From assembly GCA_934539245.1 (NCBI GenBank), contig CAKTCK010000005.1, positions 10,102 to 74,101 of the forward strand: 64,000 nucleotides of DNA, written 5' to 3'. A program made the translations under genes and the position numbers. Positions within the stretch are counted from its first letter, which is position 1. Each line of letters starts with the position of its first letter. Below, piece by piece: positions 34,097 through 42,828 of the stretch. Below the pieces are notes generated by a model. It was not told where the DNA came from. It made no database searches and worked only from the letters and a program-made list of their open reading frames with translations. The DNA is from an uncultured Faecalibacterium sp. GTDB lineage: Bacteria; Bacillota; Clostridia; Oscillospirales; Ruminococcaceae.

Positions 34097-35410
34097 TTAC
34101 TGTTCTGTGCGGGCTGCGCGGGCAGAAGCCAGATCAATGGTCTTGCGGGCAAGCTCTGCTTCCCGCTCGGCGCGGGCAGCTTCCCGCTGGGCACGCATCT
34201 GCTCCCGCTGCTGCGCTGCCCGCTCGCCGTTGCGGCCAATGTTCACCATTACGCCCATCTCTGCCAGCAGCAGGATCAGGCTGGTGCCGCCGGAGGAGAA
34301 GAAGGGCAGACTGATGCCGGTATTGGGCAGGGTGTTGGTGACCACGGCGATGTTGCAGAACACCTGCCACGCGATCTGTGCCATGATGCCGATGCCCACC
34401 ATGGTGCAGTACAGGTTCTCGGCCTTATAGGCGATGAGCAGCCCCTGCACGATGAACAACACGAACAGCACGATGATGAGCACTGCGCCGATGAAGCCCA
34501 GTTCCTCGCATACCACACTGAAGATGAAGTCGTTGGTGCTTTCCGGCAGCCAGAGCTGCTTTTCCACGCTGTTGCCCAGCCCCAGCCCCTTCAGCCCGCC
34601 GGAGCCGATGGCATAAAGGCTCTGCACGGTCTGGTCGGTCATCTTGCTCAGATCCTGCGTCCAGCCGTCCAGACGCTTTTGCAGGTAAGGGATGGAGTCC
34701 ACATGGGAGAGCAGGGTCTCCAGCAAGGCGCCCGCCGTGATGGCGCCCGCCCATGTCAGCACACCGCCGCTGCCGGACAGCAGCAGGATGGTGCCCACCA
34801 CCGCCACCGTCAGCACGATGCCGGACATATGCGGCTCCAGCGCCAGCAGGATGACCACCGGTATAAGGGGCAGCACCGGCACCACCAGCTGCTTCCACAC
34901 CCGCACCCGCAGCCACTCCCCGGGGGTAAGCAGGATGCGGCGCTCCGGGTCCAACCGCTCCACCTGTGGCGCTTTGGCTGCAAGATGGGAGCTGAACAGG
35001 ATCATCTCAAACTTTGCTACCTCCGAGGATTGCAGCGTAAGCCCGCCGAAGCGGATCCAGCGGCGGCAGCCGTTCAGGGGTGCCATGGTCAGGGTGACGG
35101 CCAGCATGGCCAGCACGATGATGTATCCCGGCACCACCATCTTGCGCAGAAAACGGTGGTCCATATAGCTCATCAGGAACATACAGCCCAGCCCGAGCAT
35201 CATGCACAATGCCTGTTGCTTGATGTAGTGGAAGCTGTCACCCATGCGCAGATAGCCCGTGGTGTAGCTGGCGCTGAACAGCATCACCAGCCCAAAGATC
35301 ATAATAACGGCCAGCGTAGCCAGCCAGTCGATCAGCAGCCGGGACCACGGGCCCGGGTCTCTCTGGAACACCGGCACCGGCGCTCTGTGTTTTTTGCGGA
35401 TAGTCGCCAT
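34097..35410 (-). CDS. ftsW: SEDS glycosyltransferase FtsW
   Basis: 437 residues from ATG at 35410 with AAGGGAG upstream. About ten membrane helices with SEDS signatures: LFSASYTTGY, NGCRRWIRFGGLTLQSSEVAKF, ALEPHMSG, GSGGLKGLGLGNSVEKQLWLPESTNDFIFSV in pieces, and NTLPNTGISLPFFSSGGTSL. It polymerises septal glycan with its partner penicillin-binding protein. The C-terminal 50 residues form a charged, Ala/Arg/Glu-rich coiled coil. Confidence 0.92.
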   Translation of the reverse strand: MATIRKKHRAPVPVFQRDPGPWSRLLIDWLATLAVIMIFGLVMLFSASYTTGYLRMGDSFHYIKQQALCMMLGLGCMFLMSYMDHRFLRKMVVPGYIIVLAMLAVTLTMAPLNGCRRWIRFGGLTLQSSEVAKFEMILFSSHLAAKAPQVERLDPERRILLTPGEWLRVRVWKQLVVPVLPLIPVVILLALEPHMSGIVLTVAVVGTILLLSGSGGVLTWAGAITAGALLETLLSHVDSIPYLQKRLDGWTQDLSKMTDQTVQSLYAIGSGGLKGLGLGNSVEKQLWLPESTNDFIFSVVCEELGFIGAVLIIVLFVLFIVQGLLIAYKAENLYCTMVGIGIMAQIAWQVFCNIAVVTNTLPNTGISLPFFSSGGTSLILLLAEMGVMVNIGRNGERAAQQREQMRAQREAARAEREAELARKTIDLASARAARTEQ

Positions 35411-35438
35411 CTGCGCTCCCTTCCCTCTCTGTGCCCGG

Positions 35439-36434
35439 TCAGCACCAGCGCAGCAGCGCCAGCGCCAGCACATAGCCGACAGCACTCAGTGCAAAGCTGC
35501 ACAGGAACACCGTCTCCGGGCTCATTTTATGCTTTTTTACCCAGCAGCGCAAGGGCTTGCCGGTGCGTTTTGCACACAGCAGCTGCGCTGCCAAAAGACC
35601 GCCCGCCGCCCAGAAGGGCAGCGCCAGCGGCACGGTCAGGCTGGTCATATCCAGACTGAGCGGGATACAGCCGATGGCACCCGCCGCCAGCAGACTGCCG
35701 CAGCAGCCCACCCCCAGCTTTGCCGGAGGAAACGCCCACAGCAGCAGTGCCACCAGCGCCCCGGCAAGCGCGGCGGGCAGCACCGCCAGCCCGGAAACAC
35801 CCAGACCGGCCTCTGCCATCATCAGCGCCAGCATGGCCACAAAGGCTGCACCGCATACCGTGCCCTCGTCCCGCTCAGCCACCCGGGCACACTCGGCCAG
35901 TGCCACCATCAGCACCGCCCACAAAAAAGGCACGGCGCTGCCCAGCAGCACATACCCTGCCCCGGGCACACCCAGCCCCCGGGGCAGACAGCCCGCTGCC
36001 CGCAGCAGCAAAAGGACGAACGCTGCAACCAGTGCTTCCAGCAAAAGCCGGACGTCCCGCCGCAGCCCAAGCGCCGCCGGGCTGCGCATCCGGGCAAGGT
36101 CCTCTGCAAGACCCACTGCCCCAAAGGCAAGCGCCCCCGCCAGTGCCGTGAGCAGCCGCGTCATCAGCCGGCCCTCGCTGCCCAGCAGCTCCGGCTGGCC
36201 TACGCAGGCGGCAAGCCAGCCCACGCCCACCGCAGTCACTGTGCCCGCCGCCGCACACAGCCCGCCCCACAGTGGGGCGCGCAGGGGTGCAGGCCGGGGC
36301 TGCTCAGACTGTACCGGCTGCTGGTTTTGTTCGCGGCGTTCCAGCACCCGCCGCAGCGGCACAAACAGGCTGCACAGGGCTGCCGTAAGGGCAAAACCCA
36401 ACACCACCGCCGCTGCCAAGGCGAAACGCTCCAT
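35439..36434 (-). CDS. MraY-like membrane protein lacking catalytic residues
   Basis: 331 residues with about ten membrane helices, in the exact mraY slot between murF and ftsW. It aligns to MraY at APLWGGLCAAAG (for TPTMGG), GLAEDLARMRSPAALGL (for GFxDDxxK) and PPAKLGVGCCGSLL (for PPAxVFMGDxGSL). The first Asp of DD is Glu, the NLTDGLDGL motif is gone (AECARVAERDEG), the Asp of MGD is Cys, and the HHH motif is absent. It is extremely Ala/Leu-rich. It should be unable to act as phospho-MurNAc-pentapeptide transferase, so a structural or regulatory pseudoenzyme is likely. A true mraY must exist elsewhere. Confidence 0.7.
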   Translation of the reverse strand: MERFALAAAVVLGFALTAALCSLFVPLRRVLERREQNQQPVQSEQPRPAPLRAPLWGGLCAAAGTVTAVGVGWLAACVGQPELLGSEGRLMTRLLTALAGALAFGAVGLAEDLARMRSPAALGLRRDVRLLLEALVAAFVLLLLRAAGCLPRGLGVPGAGYVLLGSAVPFLWAVLMVALAECARVAERDEGTVCGAAFVAMLALMMAEAGLGVSGLAVLPAALAGALVALLLWAFPPAKLGVGCCGSLLAAGAIGCIPLSLDMTSLTVPLALPFWAAGGLLAAQLLCAKRTGKPLRCWVKKHKMSPETVFLCSFALSAVGYVLALALLRWC

Positions 36435-36462
36435 AGATCAGACACTCCATTTCGCCAAATAG

Positions 36463-37845
36463 TTATACTTCTGCTTCTTTATGCTCTTCGTAGAAGATAT
36501 CCAGCACTTTTTCCAGTGCCATGCCGTGGCTGGCCTTTACCAGAACGGCATCGCCGGGCTGCACCCGGTCCAGCAGAGCATCGGCGGCCTCGCGGTAATT
36601 TTCCGCGTGCAGGGTCTTTACCCCCTTGGCCGCAGCCACCACGGCGGTGCGCTTGGCCTGCTCGCCGTAGGTGATCAGGCAGTACAGCCCGCTCTCGGCG
36701 GCAAGGCGTCCCAGCTCCTCGTGTGCTTCGCGGCTCAGCTCGCCCAGCTCCAGCATATCGCCCAGCAGGGCAAAGCGGCGCTTGCAGGGGAAATCTTTAA
36801 ACATAGCCAGCGCTGCCTTCATGCTGTCCGGGTTTGCATTGTAGCAGTCCTCGATGACGGTCACGCCCTCGCTGTCCACCACCTTCTGGCGGCGGCCGGT
36901 CTGCTCAAAGTTGGAAAGCCCCCGGATGACCCCCTTGGCGTCACACCCCAGACGGGTGGCGGCGCAGTAGGCAGCCAGAGCGTTTGCCACATTGTGGCGT
37001 CCCATGGCGGGGATGTTCACCACAAAGGTGCCGTGCTCCTGATCTTCCAGCACAAAGCTCATGCCGTCGGCTTCCTGCCGGATGGACAGGGCACAAACAT
37101 CCGCGTTTTCATCGCTCAGGCTGAACCACACCGGGCGCACATGGGCGGGCAGCGTTGCCTTGCGCAGGAAGGGGTCATCGTAGTTCAGCACCAGCGGTGC
37201 GCCCTCCGGCAGACCGTTGCAGATCTCCAGCTTTGCCTTGCAGATATTCTCCTGGCTGCCCAGATTGCCGATATGGGACACGCCGATGCAGGTGATGATG
37301 CCCACATCCGGGCGTGCTGCCCGCACCAGACGGTCGATCTCGCCCGCGTGGCTCATGCCCATCTCAATGACCGCGTACTCGGTGCTGCTTTCCAACCGCA
37401 TCAGGGTGCGGGGCATTCCCAGCTCATTGTTCTGGTTGCCCTCGGTCTTGATGGTCTCGCCAAAGCCACTCAGGGCGGCGTAGGTCATTTGCTTGGTGGT
37501 GGTCTTGCCCACGCTGCCGGTCACGCCCACCATCTTGGGGTGGTACTGGCTGCGGTAGTTTGCGCCCATCACCATCATGGCATGGTAGCTGTCCGGGCAA
37601 AGGATGGCCTTTTCCTCCGGCACACCGGGCACGGGATGGTTGACCACCACATACTCCGCGCCCTGCTCCAGCGCACGGGCGGCGAAATCATGGCCGTCGA
37701 ACCGCTCGCCGGGGAAGGCCACAAAAATGCAGCCGGGCTTTACCTCACGGCTATCGGTGGTGACCAGCGTCACCTCCGGGTCACTGGTCAGTTTTCCGGC
37801 AGGCACCAGCCCTGCCAGAAGCTTGCTTGCATGGATCTTTTCCAT
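36463..37845 (-). CDS. murF: UDP-MurNAc-tripeptide:D-Ala-D-Ala ligase MurF
   Basis: 460 residues from ATG at 37845 with GAGAGGGG upstream. Mur ligase motifs: GVTGSVGKTTTKQMTYAAL (ATP), KTEGNQNNELGMP, EMGMSHAGEIDRL, IEDCYNANPDSM and LGDMLELG. It adds D-Ala-D-Ala to complete the pentapeptide precursor. It precedes the MraY-like gene by 28 bases. Confidence 0.95.
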   Translation of the reverse strand: MEKIHASKLLAGLVPAGKLTSDPEVTLVTTDSREVKPGCIFVAFPGERFDGHDFAARALEQGAEYVVVNHPVPGVPEEKAILCPDSYHAMMVMGANYRSQYHPKMVGVTGSVGKTTTKQMTYAALSGFGETIKTEGNQNNELGMPRTLMRLESSTEYAVIEMGMSHAGEIDRLVRAARPDVGIITCIGVSHIGNLGSQENICKAKLEICNGLPEGAPLVLNYDDPFLRKATLPAHVRPVWFSLSDENADVCALSIRQEADGMSFVLEDQEHGTFVVNIPAMGRHNVANALAAYCAATRLGCDAKGVIRGLSNFEQTGRRQKVVDSEGVTVIEDCYNANPDSMKAALAMFKDFPCKRRFALLGDMLELGELSREAHEELGRLAAESGLYCLITYGEQAKRTAVVAAAKGVKTLHAENYREAADALLDRVQPGDAVLVKASHGMALEKVLDIFYEEHKEAEV

Positions 37846-37985
37846 TGTTGTATCCCCTCTCGTTCTATCTATTATAGGAAACCGCCGCACCCTATTTTGT
37901 ACAGCGGCCTTTTCGGCGTTTGACGATCAGAAATGGCCTCCGCGCTGCTCTGGCCATTCCCAGCGGAATTAAGCTTTTAAATCGG

Positions 37986-38021
37986 GCGATTCCGGGCAGA
38001 CTGCGGTCTGCCCGGAATCGC
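37986..38021 (-). terminator. strong hairpin between pbp and murF
   Basis: Perfect 16-base stem (GCGATTCCGGGCAGAC and its complement) with a 4-base loop in a 223-base gap within the dcw operon. It lacks a strong T-run, so it may attenuate transcription or stabilise an mRNA end rather than terminate fully. Confidence 0.55.
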
Positions 38022-38068
38022 ATTTTCACGAATGGAGCCGCAGCGGAAAACGCGCTATAAAATCGTTT

Positions 38069-40546
38069 TTACCCACAGGTCAGGGTGATAATGGTGCCGC
38101 GCTGCACGCTGGAACCGGGCTCGGCGCTTTGCGCCTGCACCGTGCCGCTGCCTTCTACCACACAGTTCAGCCCGGCAGCGCTCAGCATCTGACGGGCAAA
38201 GTCCGGGCTCTTGCCGGTCACATCCGGCACCTCGGTGCGGCTGCCCTCGTAGGTATCGGTATACAGGTAGATGGTGGTGCCGTAGGGCACCTTGGTACCC
38301 GCGTGGGGGTACTGGTAGGTGACCGGGGCAGCGGACTGGCTGCTCTGGCTCTCCTGCAGCTGATGCTTCAGACCCTGAATATTCAGGCTCACCTGTGCAT
38401 TGCTCCACTCGTTCCCCACAAGGTTCGGCACAGTGACGATGGTGCCGCTGCGGTCCTCGCCATCGGTGGCGATGCCCAGATAGGGGGCTACCTCGCTGAT
38501 GATATTGCCCGCCACAGGGGCTGCAAGGATGGAGGAATAGTCCGTTTGTGCGTTGTTGGGGTCGTCCAACATGACGTAGACGAGGATCTCCGGGTCGTTG
38601 GCGGGCAACACTGCCACAAAGGAAGCCACCTTTTTATAGTCGCCGTCGGCGCGGCGGTGCATATTCAGCTGCTCGGAAGTGCCGGACTTGCCGCCGATGC
38701 GGTAGCCGGACACATAGGCGTTTTTGCCGCCGCCGGTACCGTTGCCCACCTCGTACTCCATCATCTGCCGGATGACATCGCTGGCGCTCTGGCTGATGAC
38801 CTGACGGCGCACGTTTGCGCCGATCTCCTGAATGACGTTGCCGTTGGCATCGGTGATCTTATCCACCACATGGGGGGTGACCAGATACCCGCCGTTGACG
38901 GTGGCCGCAATAGCGGTGCACATCTGCAGCGGGGTGATGGCCATGGCCTGACCGAAGGAGGAGGACGCCAACTGCACCTCGCCCAGCTGGTCGGCGCGGT
39001 AGTACTGCATAAAGTTGGTCTCGCTGGGCAGGTCTACGCCGGTACGGGCGGTAAAGCCAAAGGCATCGAAGTAGTTATAGAACTGCTGCGAGCCGACGCG
39101 CTGTCCCAGCTGGATGTAATAGATGTTGCAGCTCTTGCGCAGTGCCTCGGCCATGTTGATGGTGCCGTGCGCCTTGCGTCCGGCGCAGTGGTAGGTCTCC
39201 TTTGCCACGCCATAAGCGCCGGAGCAGGTAAAGGTGGTGTTCATGGTCGCCACGCCGGAGTCGATGCCCATGGCGGAGGTGATGACCTTGAACACAGAGC
39301 CCGGGTAGTACAGCTCGGTGATGGTCTTGTTCTTCCACAGGATATCCCGGTAGTAACCGGAATAGTCCGCTTCCTCGTCCAGAATCTTGTTGCCCAACTC
39401 GTCGGTGATGTAGTTGCCGTCGGCGTCCTTTTTATAGATGCCGTAAAGCTCCGGCTCTGCGTGCACCAGCTCGTTGAGGTAAGCCTCGTTGGCGGTGTAG
39501 TTCAGCGGGTCGTTGGGGTCAAAGTCCGGCTTGGAGGCCATGGCAAGGATGGCACCAGTCTTGACGTTCATTACAATGGCACAGCCGCGGTTTTCCACCG
39601 TATTGGCTGCAATGGCTTCGTTCAGGTACCGCTCCGCGATCTCCTGCACATTCACATCCAGCGACAGCACCAGATTGGAGCCGTCCTTGGCGGCAAAGGT
39701 GGTAGCGTTGGCGTCTGCAATGGCGTTGCCCACCGCGTTGCGCTGGGTGATAGTGCGGCCATCTACACCGGCCAAGGTGGACTGGTAGGATTTTTCCAGT
39801 CCGTAGGTGCCGACGCCATCCGCATCCGTAAAGCCCAGCACCGCTGCGGCAAAGGCACCGTAGGGGTAGTTGCGCTGGAAGCTCTTTTCCGAGGACACCG
39901 AGATGCGCCCCTTGCGGGAGGTATCGGTGGCCTTTTTGTGCGCCTTGTTGAAGCTGGTGACGTACTTTTCAATGGAAAGCTTCACCGCGTTGTTCACCTT
40001 GGTGGCAAGGGTGACGTAGGCAGAATCCAGCCGGGAAAGTGCATCGTAGACGGTCTGGTACTGCTGCTGGTACTCTGCCGAGGAGGTGTCCACGCTGTCC
40101 ATGCTTTCGCCGTCCCCGGAGAGCAGACGCAACGTCAGTTCCCGGCTCACCTCGGCACACATGGCGGGGTCCAGCGTTTTGGTCACAGTGTCGTCATCAT
40201 TGGTCTTGCTTGTATAAAGGATGCTGCTGTAACTGGGGTCTGCCCAGATGGTCCACACCACACTGGTGGAGGCAAGGGTGATGCCGGAGGCATCGTAGAT
40301 CTCGCCCCGGGTGGCCTTGATGGTGGTATCCAGCAGCTGCTGCTGGGCGGCGTACTGGCGGTACTCTGCCCCATGGACGATCTGGATGTTATACAGGCTG
40401 CGGATGACGATGGCAGCCGCCACCACCACCGCAAGGATGCCCAGACGGCTGCAAATCCGCCGCACCCGGCTGTCCAGCCGGTCCCGGCCGGAGGCCGGAC
40501 GCAGGCGGTAGCCCCTGCTTTTTTTGTTACGGAAAGGTTCTTGCAT
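38069..40546 (-). CDS. PASTA-containing class B penicillin-binding protein (FtsI/PBP2B/SpoVD type)
   Basis: 825 residues from ATG at 40546 with AGGAGA upstream. One N-terminal membrane helix (LGILAVVVAAAIVIRSLY) is followed by a dimerisation domain and a transpeptidase domain with SxxK in YYPGSVFKVI, SxN in KSCNIYY and KTG-type GGKSGTSEQ. Two C-terminal PASTA domains begin VPNLVGNEWSNAQ and VPDVTGKSPDFARQ. It cross-links septal peptidoglycan with FtsW. The position after ftsL is canonical. Whether it is the vegetative or sporulation form cannot be told from sequence. Confidence 0.92.
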   Translation of the reverse strand: MQEPFRNKKSRGYRLRPASGRDRLDSRVRRICSRLGILAVVVAAAIVIRSLYNIQIVHGAEYRQYAAQQQLLDTTIKATRGEIYDASGITLASTSVVWTIWADPSYSSILYTSKTNDDDTVTKTLDPAMCAEVSRELTLRLLSGDGESMDSVDTSSAEYQQQYQTVYDALSRLDSAYVTLATKVNNAVKLSIEKYVTSFNKAHKKATDTSRKGRISVSSEKSFQRNYPYGAFAAAVLGFTDADGVGTYGLEKSYQSTLAGVDGRTITQRNAVGNAIADANATTFAAKDGSNLVLSLDVNVQEIAERYLNEAIAANTVENRGCAIVMNVKTGAILAMASKPDFDPNDPLNYTANEAYLNELVHAEPELYGIYKKDADGNYITDELGNKILDEEADYSGYYRDILWKNKTITELYYPGSVFKVITSAMGIDSGVATMNTTFTCSGAYGVAKETYHCAGRKAHGTINMAEALRKSCNIYYIQLGQRVGSQQFYNYFDAFGFTARTGVDLPSETNFMQYYRADQLGEVQLASSSFGQAMAITPLQMCTAIAATVNGGYLVTPHVVDKITDANGNVIQEIGANVRRQVISQSASDVIRQMMEYEVGNGTGGGKNAYVSGYRIGGKSGTSEQLNMHRRADGDYKKVASFVAVLPANDPEILVYVMLDDPNNAQTDYSSILAAPVAGNIISEVAPYLGIATDGEDRSGTIVTVPNLVGNEWSNAQVSLNIQGLKHQLQESQSSQSAAPVTYQYPHAGTKVPYGTTIYLYTDTYEGSRTEVPDVTGKSPDFARQMLSAAGLNCVVEGSGTVQAQSAEPGSSVQRGTIITLTCG

Positions 40547-40626
40547 TGGTTCTCTCCTGCGGGGCGTGCACTGCATTCCGCGCGCCCTGCGCTGTTATTT
40601 GTTCAGACTGCGGTGTCCATAAACCG

Positions 40627-40653
40627 AAAAAAGCGTGCGCTGCCGCACGCTTT
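40627..40653 (-). terminator. terminator-like hairpin between ftsL and pbp
   Basis: Minus-strand stem AAAGCGTGCG / CGCACGCTTT with a 4-base loop and a run of six T. It directly follows the ftsL stop, so part of the transcription from mraZ probably ends here. Confidence 0.7.
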
Positions 40654-40659
40654 CTCCGT

Positions 40660-41139
40660 TTATCTCACGGTGCCCAGAATGTTCACCGCGCCGGTGTACA
40701 AAAAGTCGGTCCATTGCCGCACGGTGGATTCCCGGCGCACCAGTTCGCCGCTCTCGCCCAGGCGGATGTAGGTGATCTGACTGGGGTCTACTTTCATCAG
40801 ACCCAGCCGCCCTGCGGTCTCCTCCACGCTGGCAATGTTGGTCTTGCTGTTCAGAGTGCTGTTGTAGTAGGTATACTGGCTCTGCTCGCTGACCAGCTGC
40901 GCCTTAGTGGCTTGGATCTGGTCGTTCAGCTCCACCAGCTGTGCCTCGCTCCACAGCAGGCTGATGGCAAAGCCTACCAGCAGCGCTGCCGCCACCAGAT
41001 TCATAGCGTTATGTACAGCGGCCTGCAGCGGGCTCAAACGCCGCTTGCCGCCCTTTGCTACCCGCAGATTTGCTTTGCGCTGCGGCTGCGGTGCCCTGCG
41101 GCGGCGCGCCGCGTTACGATCATATGCTGGCTGACCCAT
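40660..41139 (-). CDS. FtsL-like division protein
   Basis: 159 residues from ATG at 41139 (GGAGAGG upstream). A basic cytoplasmic N-terminus of about 45 residues is followed by a single membrane helix (AMNLVAAALLVGFAISLLW) and a coiled coil (AQLVELNDQIQATKAQLVSE). The ending (ETAGRLGLMKVDPSQITYIR) is typical of FtsL/DivIC-type bitopic proteins. Size, topology and the position between rsmH and the pbp gene fit FtsL; sequence in this family is poorly conserved. Confidence 0.8.
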   Translation of the reverse strand: MGQPAYDRNAARRRRAPQPQRKANLRVAKGGKRRLSPLQAAVHNAMNLVAAALLVGFAISLLWSEAQLVELNDQIQATKAQLVSEQSQYTYYNSTLNSKTNIASVEETAGRLGLMKVDPSQITYIRLGESGELVRRESTVRQWTDFLYTGAVNILGTVR

Positions 41140-41178
41140 GGTTCCTCTCCTCCTCACGATGCCGGTGCTTCCGGCATC

Positions 41179-42144
41179 TCAGCATTTTTCCAATACACGC
41201 AGGTGGGCAGAACGGCTGCGCCGGTTTTCCTCCAGCTCCTGCGTATCAGCTTCAATGGGTTTGCGGGTGATAAGCTTTGCCTTGGCCTTACCGCCGCATA
41301 CACACACCGGAAACTCTGGCGGGCAGGTGCAGGCCGTGGACCAGCGGCGGAACTTGTTCTTGACCAGCCGGTCCTCCAGTGAGTGGAAAGTGATCACGCA
41401 CAGCCGGCCGCCCGGTGCAAGGTGATCAAAAATGGTATCCAATCCCTCTTCCAGCGCATCTAATTCGTGGTTCACTGCAATGCGCAGTGCCTGAAAGGTG
41501 CGGCGGGAAGGGTTTTTGTTTTTGCGGCGCTCTGCCGGGGGCATGGCGCTTGCTACAATATCTGCCAGCTGCAGGGTGGTCAGGATGGGAGCGGTTTCCC
41601 GCGCCTCCACGATCTTTCCCGCGATCTGCCATGCGTAGGGTTCCTCGCCGTAGTCTCGCAGGATGCGGGCCAGCTCCTCGCGGCTTTCGGTGTTCACAAG
41701 GTCTGCGGCGGTCTCGCCCTGCTGGCTCATACGCATATCCAGCGGTGCGTCTGCCCGGTAGGAAAAGCCCCGGGCGGCATCGTCCAGCTGGTGGCTGGAA
41801 ACGCCAAGATCCAGCAGTGCACCGTTGATCTTTTCAATGCCCAGCTGTTCCAGCGCTTGTCCTGCATAGCGGAAGTTGATCTGCACCACGGTGGCAGGCA
41901 GCCCTGCCAGACGGGAGCGCGCGGTCTGCACCGCGTCCGGGTCCTGATCCAGTGAGATGAGCCTGCCGCCCTTTGCGGCATCCAGCCGCAGGGCGATCTG
42001 GCGGGAATGTCCCGCGCCGCCGGCGGTGCCGTCCAGATAGGTGCCCGCCGGGTCGATGGCAAGCCCTGTCAGGCACTCGTTCAGCAAAACGGGGATATGC
42101 TCAAACGAGGCCGGGTCAAAGGGCTGCTGTTCTTCAAAGGCCAT
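41179..42144 (-). CDS. rsmH: 16S rRNA m4C1402 methyltransferase RsmH
   Basis: 321 residues from ATG at 42144 with AAAGGAGG eight bases upstream; a GTG two codons earlier is too close to it. Motifs: HIPVLLNECLTGLAIDPAGT, DGTAGGAGHS (S-adenosylmethionine site), DLGVSSHQLDDAARGFSY, and KNPSRRTFQALRIAVN. It methylates C1402 of 16S rRNA. It is second gene in the dcw operon after mraZ. Confidence 0.95.
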   Translation of the reverse strand: MAFEEQQPFDPASFEHIPVLLNECLTGLAIDPAGTYLDGTAGGAGHSRQIALRLDAAKGGRLISLDQDPDAVQTARSRLAGLPATVVQINFRYAGQALEQLGIEKINGALLDLGVSSHQLDDAARGFSYRADAPLDMRMSQQGETAADLVNTESREELARILRDYGEEPYAWQIAGKIVEARETAPILTTLQLADIVASAMPPAERRKNKNPSRRTFQALRIAVNHELDALEEGLDTIFDHLAPGGRLCVITFHSLEDRLVKNKFRRWSTACTCPPEFPVCVCGGKAKAKLITRKPIEADTQELEENRRSRSAHLRVLEKC

Positions 42145-42180
42145 TGGCACGGCCTCCTTTCTCAGTTTAGTTTTTTTGCA

Positions 42181-42600
42181 TCAGAGGTGCAGCTTGCGCA
42201 GCCGCTCGGCGCGCTGTTCGTTGGTCACGGCGGCGCGGCGGGCATTCCAAACTTCGGTGGCCCAGATCTCGGCGTGGTTGCGGTTGCCGATGATTGTCAC
42301 GTCCTTTTCCAGCCCGGCGTAGGCGCGCAGCTCTGCGGGCAGCAGGATGCGTCCCTGCTTGTCCGGCACCACCTCGCAGGCGGTGCTGAACAGGTCGCCG
42401 GAGATGGCCCAGCTGTCCATCAGCTCATCGCTTTCCAGCTTGTCCGCCAGCCGCTCCACTTCCTCCATGGGCAGTGCGAACAGGCAGTTATCTACCCATT
42501 CCAGCACCACAAAGCTTTCGCCCATGGCATCCCGGAATTTTGCGGGGAAATTCAGCCGCCCCTTGGCATCAATGGTGTAATCATATCTGCCAAAAAACAC
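42181..42600 (-). CDS. mraZ: transcriptional regulator MraZ
   Basis: 139 residues with two AbrB-like double repeats: FFGRYDYTIDAKGRLNFPAKFRD and CEVVPDKQGRILLPAELRAYAG carry the DxKGR and DxQGR signatures. MraZ binds short repeats upstream of itself and represses the dcw operon. Three such repeats are present just upstream (42640-42665). Confidence 0.95.
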   Translation of the reverse strand: MFFGRYDYTIDAKGRLNFPAKFRDAMGESFVVLEWVDNCLFALPMEEVERLADKLESDELMDSWAISGDLFSTACEVVPDKQGRILLPAELRAYAGLEKDVTIIGNRNHAEIWATEVWNARRAAVTNEQRAERLRKLHL

Positions 42601-42639
42601 GCGCTGTTCCCCCTTTCAGGGGCGTTTACAGGGCGTGTG

Positions 42640-42665
42640 CCCTACTTTTACCCACTTTGCCCCAC
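42640..42665 (-). promoter_or_regulatory. MraZ box: three repeats at 10-base spacing
   Basis: On the minus strand GTGGGG, GTGGGT and GTAGGG start exactly 10 bases apart, immediately downstream of the promoter -10. This matches the known MraZ operator (GTGGNG-type repeats), so binding would block transcription start. Confidence 0.8.
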
Positions 42666-42677
42666 TGACACATCTTT

Positions 42678-42706
42678 ATTGTAGCAAATCAAACCTGTGA
42701 ATGCAA
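42678..42706 (-). promoter_or_regulatory. promoter of the dcw operon
   Basis: Minus-strand TTGCAT (42706-42701), 17 bases, TACAAT (42683-42678), directly upstream of the MraZ repeats. Confidence 0.8.
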
Positions 42707-42745
42707 GGGTTTTCGGGCGGCTTTTTGCCGCAAAAGTCCACAAAA

Positions 42746-42784
42746 AAAGTCCCTGTGAGCCGTCATTTTTGCTCGCAGGGACTG
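42746..42784 (-). terminator. terminator after the coiled-coil protein gene
   Basis: Stem AGTCCCTGTGAGC pairing with GCTCGCAGGGACT around a 10-base loop, with seven T on the minus strand. It separates the rsmD operon from mraZ. Confidence 0.85.
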
Positions 42785-42828
42785 TGTTTTCCGCAATGTG
42801 TGGAATTTGTGTGGAAAGTTGACCGTTA

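Noticed and set aside
33899..35659. 586-codon open frame on the plus strand
   Set aside because: It is antisense to murG and ftsW. Gln/His-rich translation typical of the complementary strand of membrane protein genes.
38129..40771. 880-codon open frame on the plus strand
   Set aside because: It lies exactly opposite the penicillin-binding protein gene, has no ribosome binding site or recognisable domain, and its His/Gly/Val-rich composition is that of antisense translation in GC-rich DNA.
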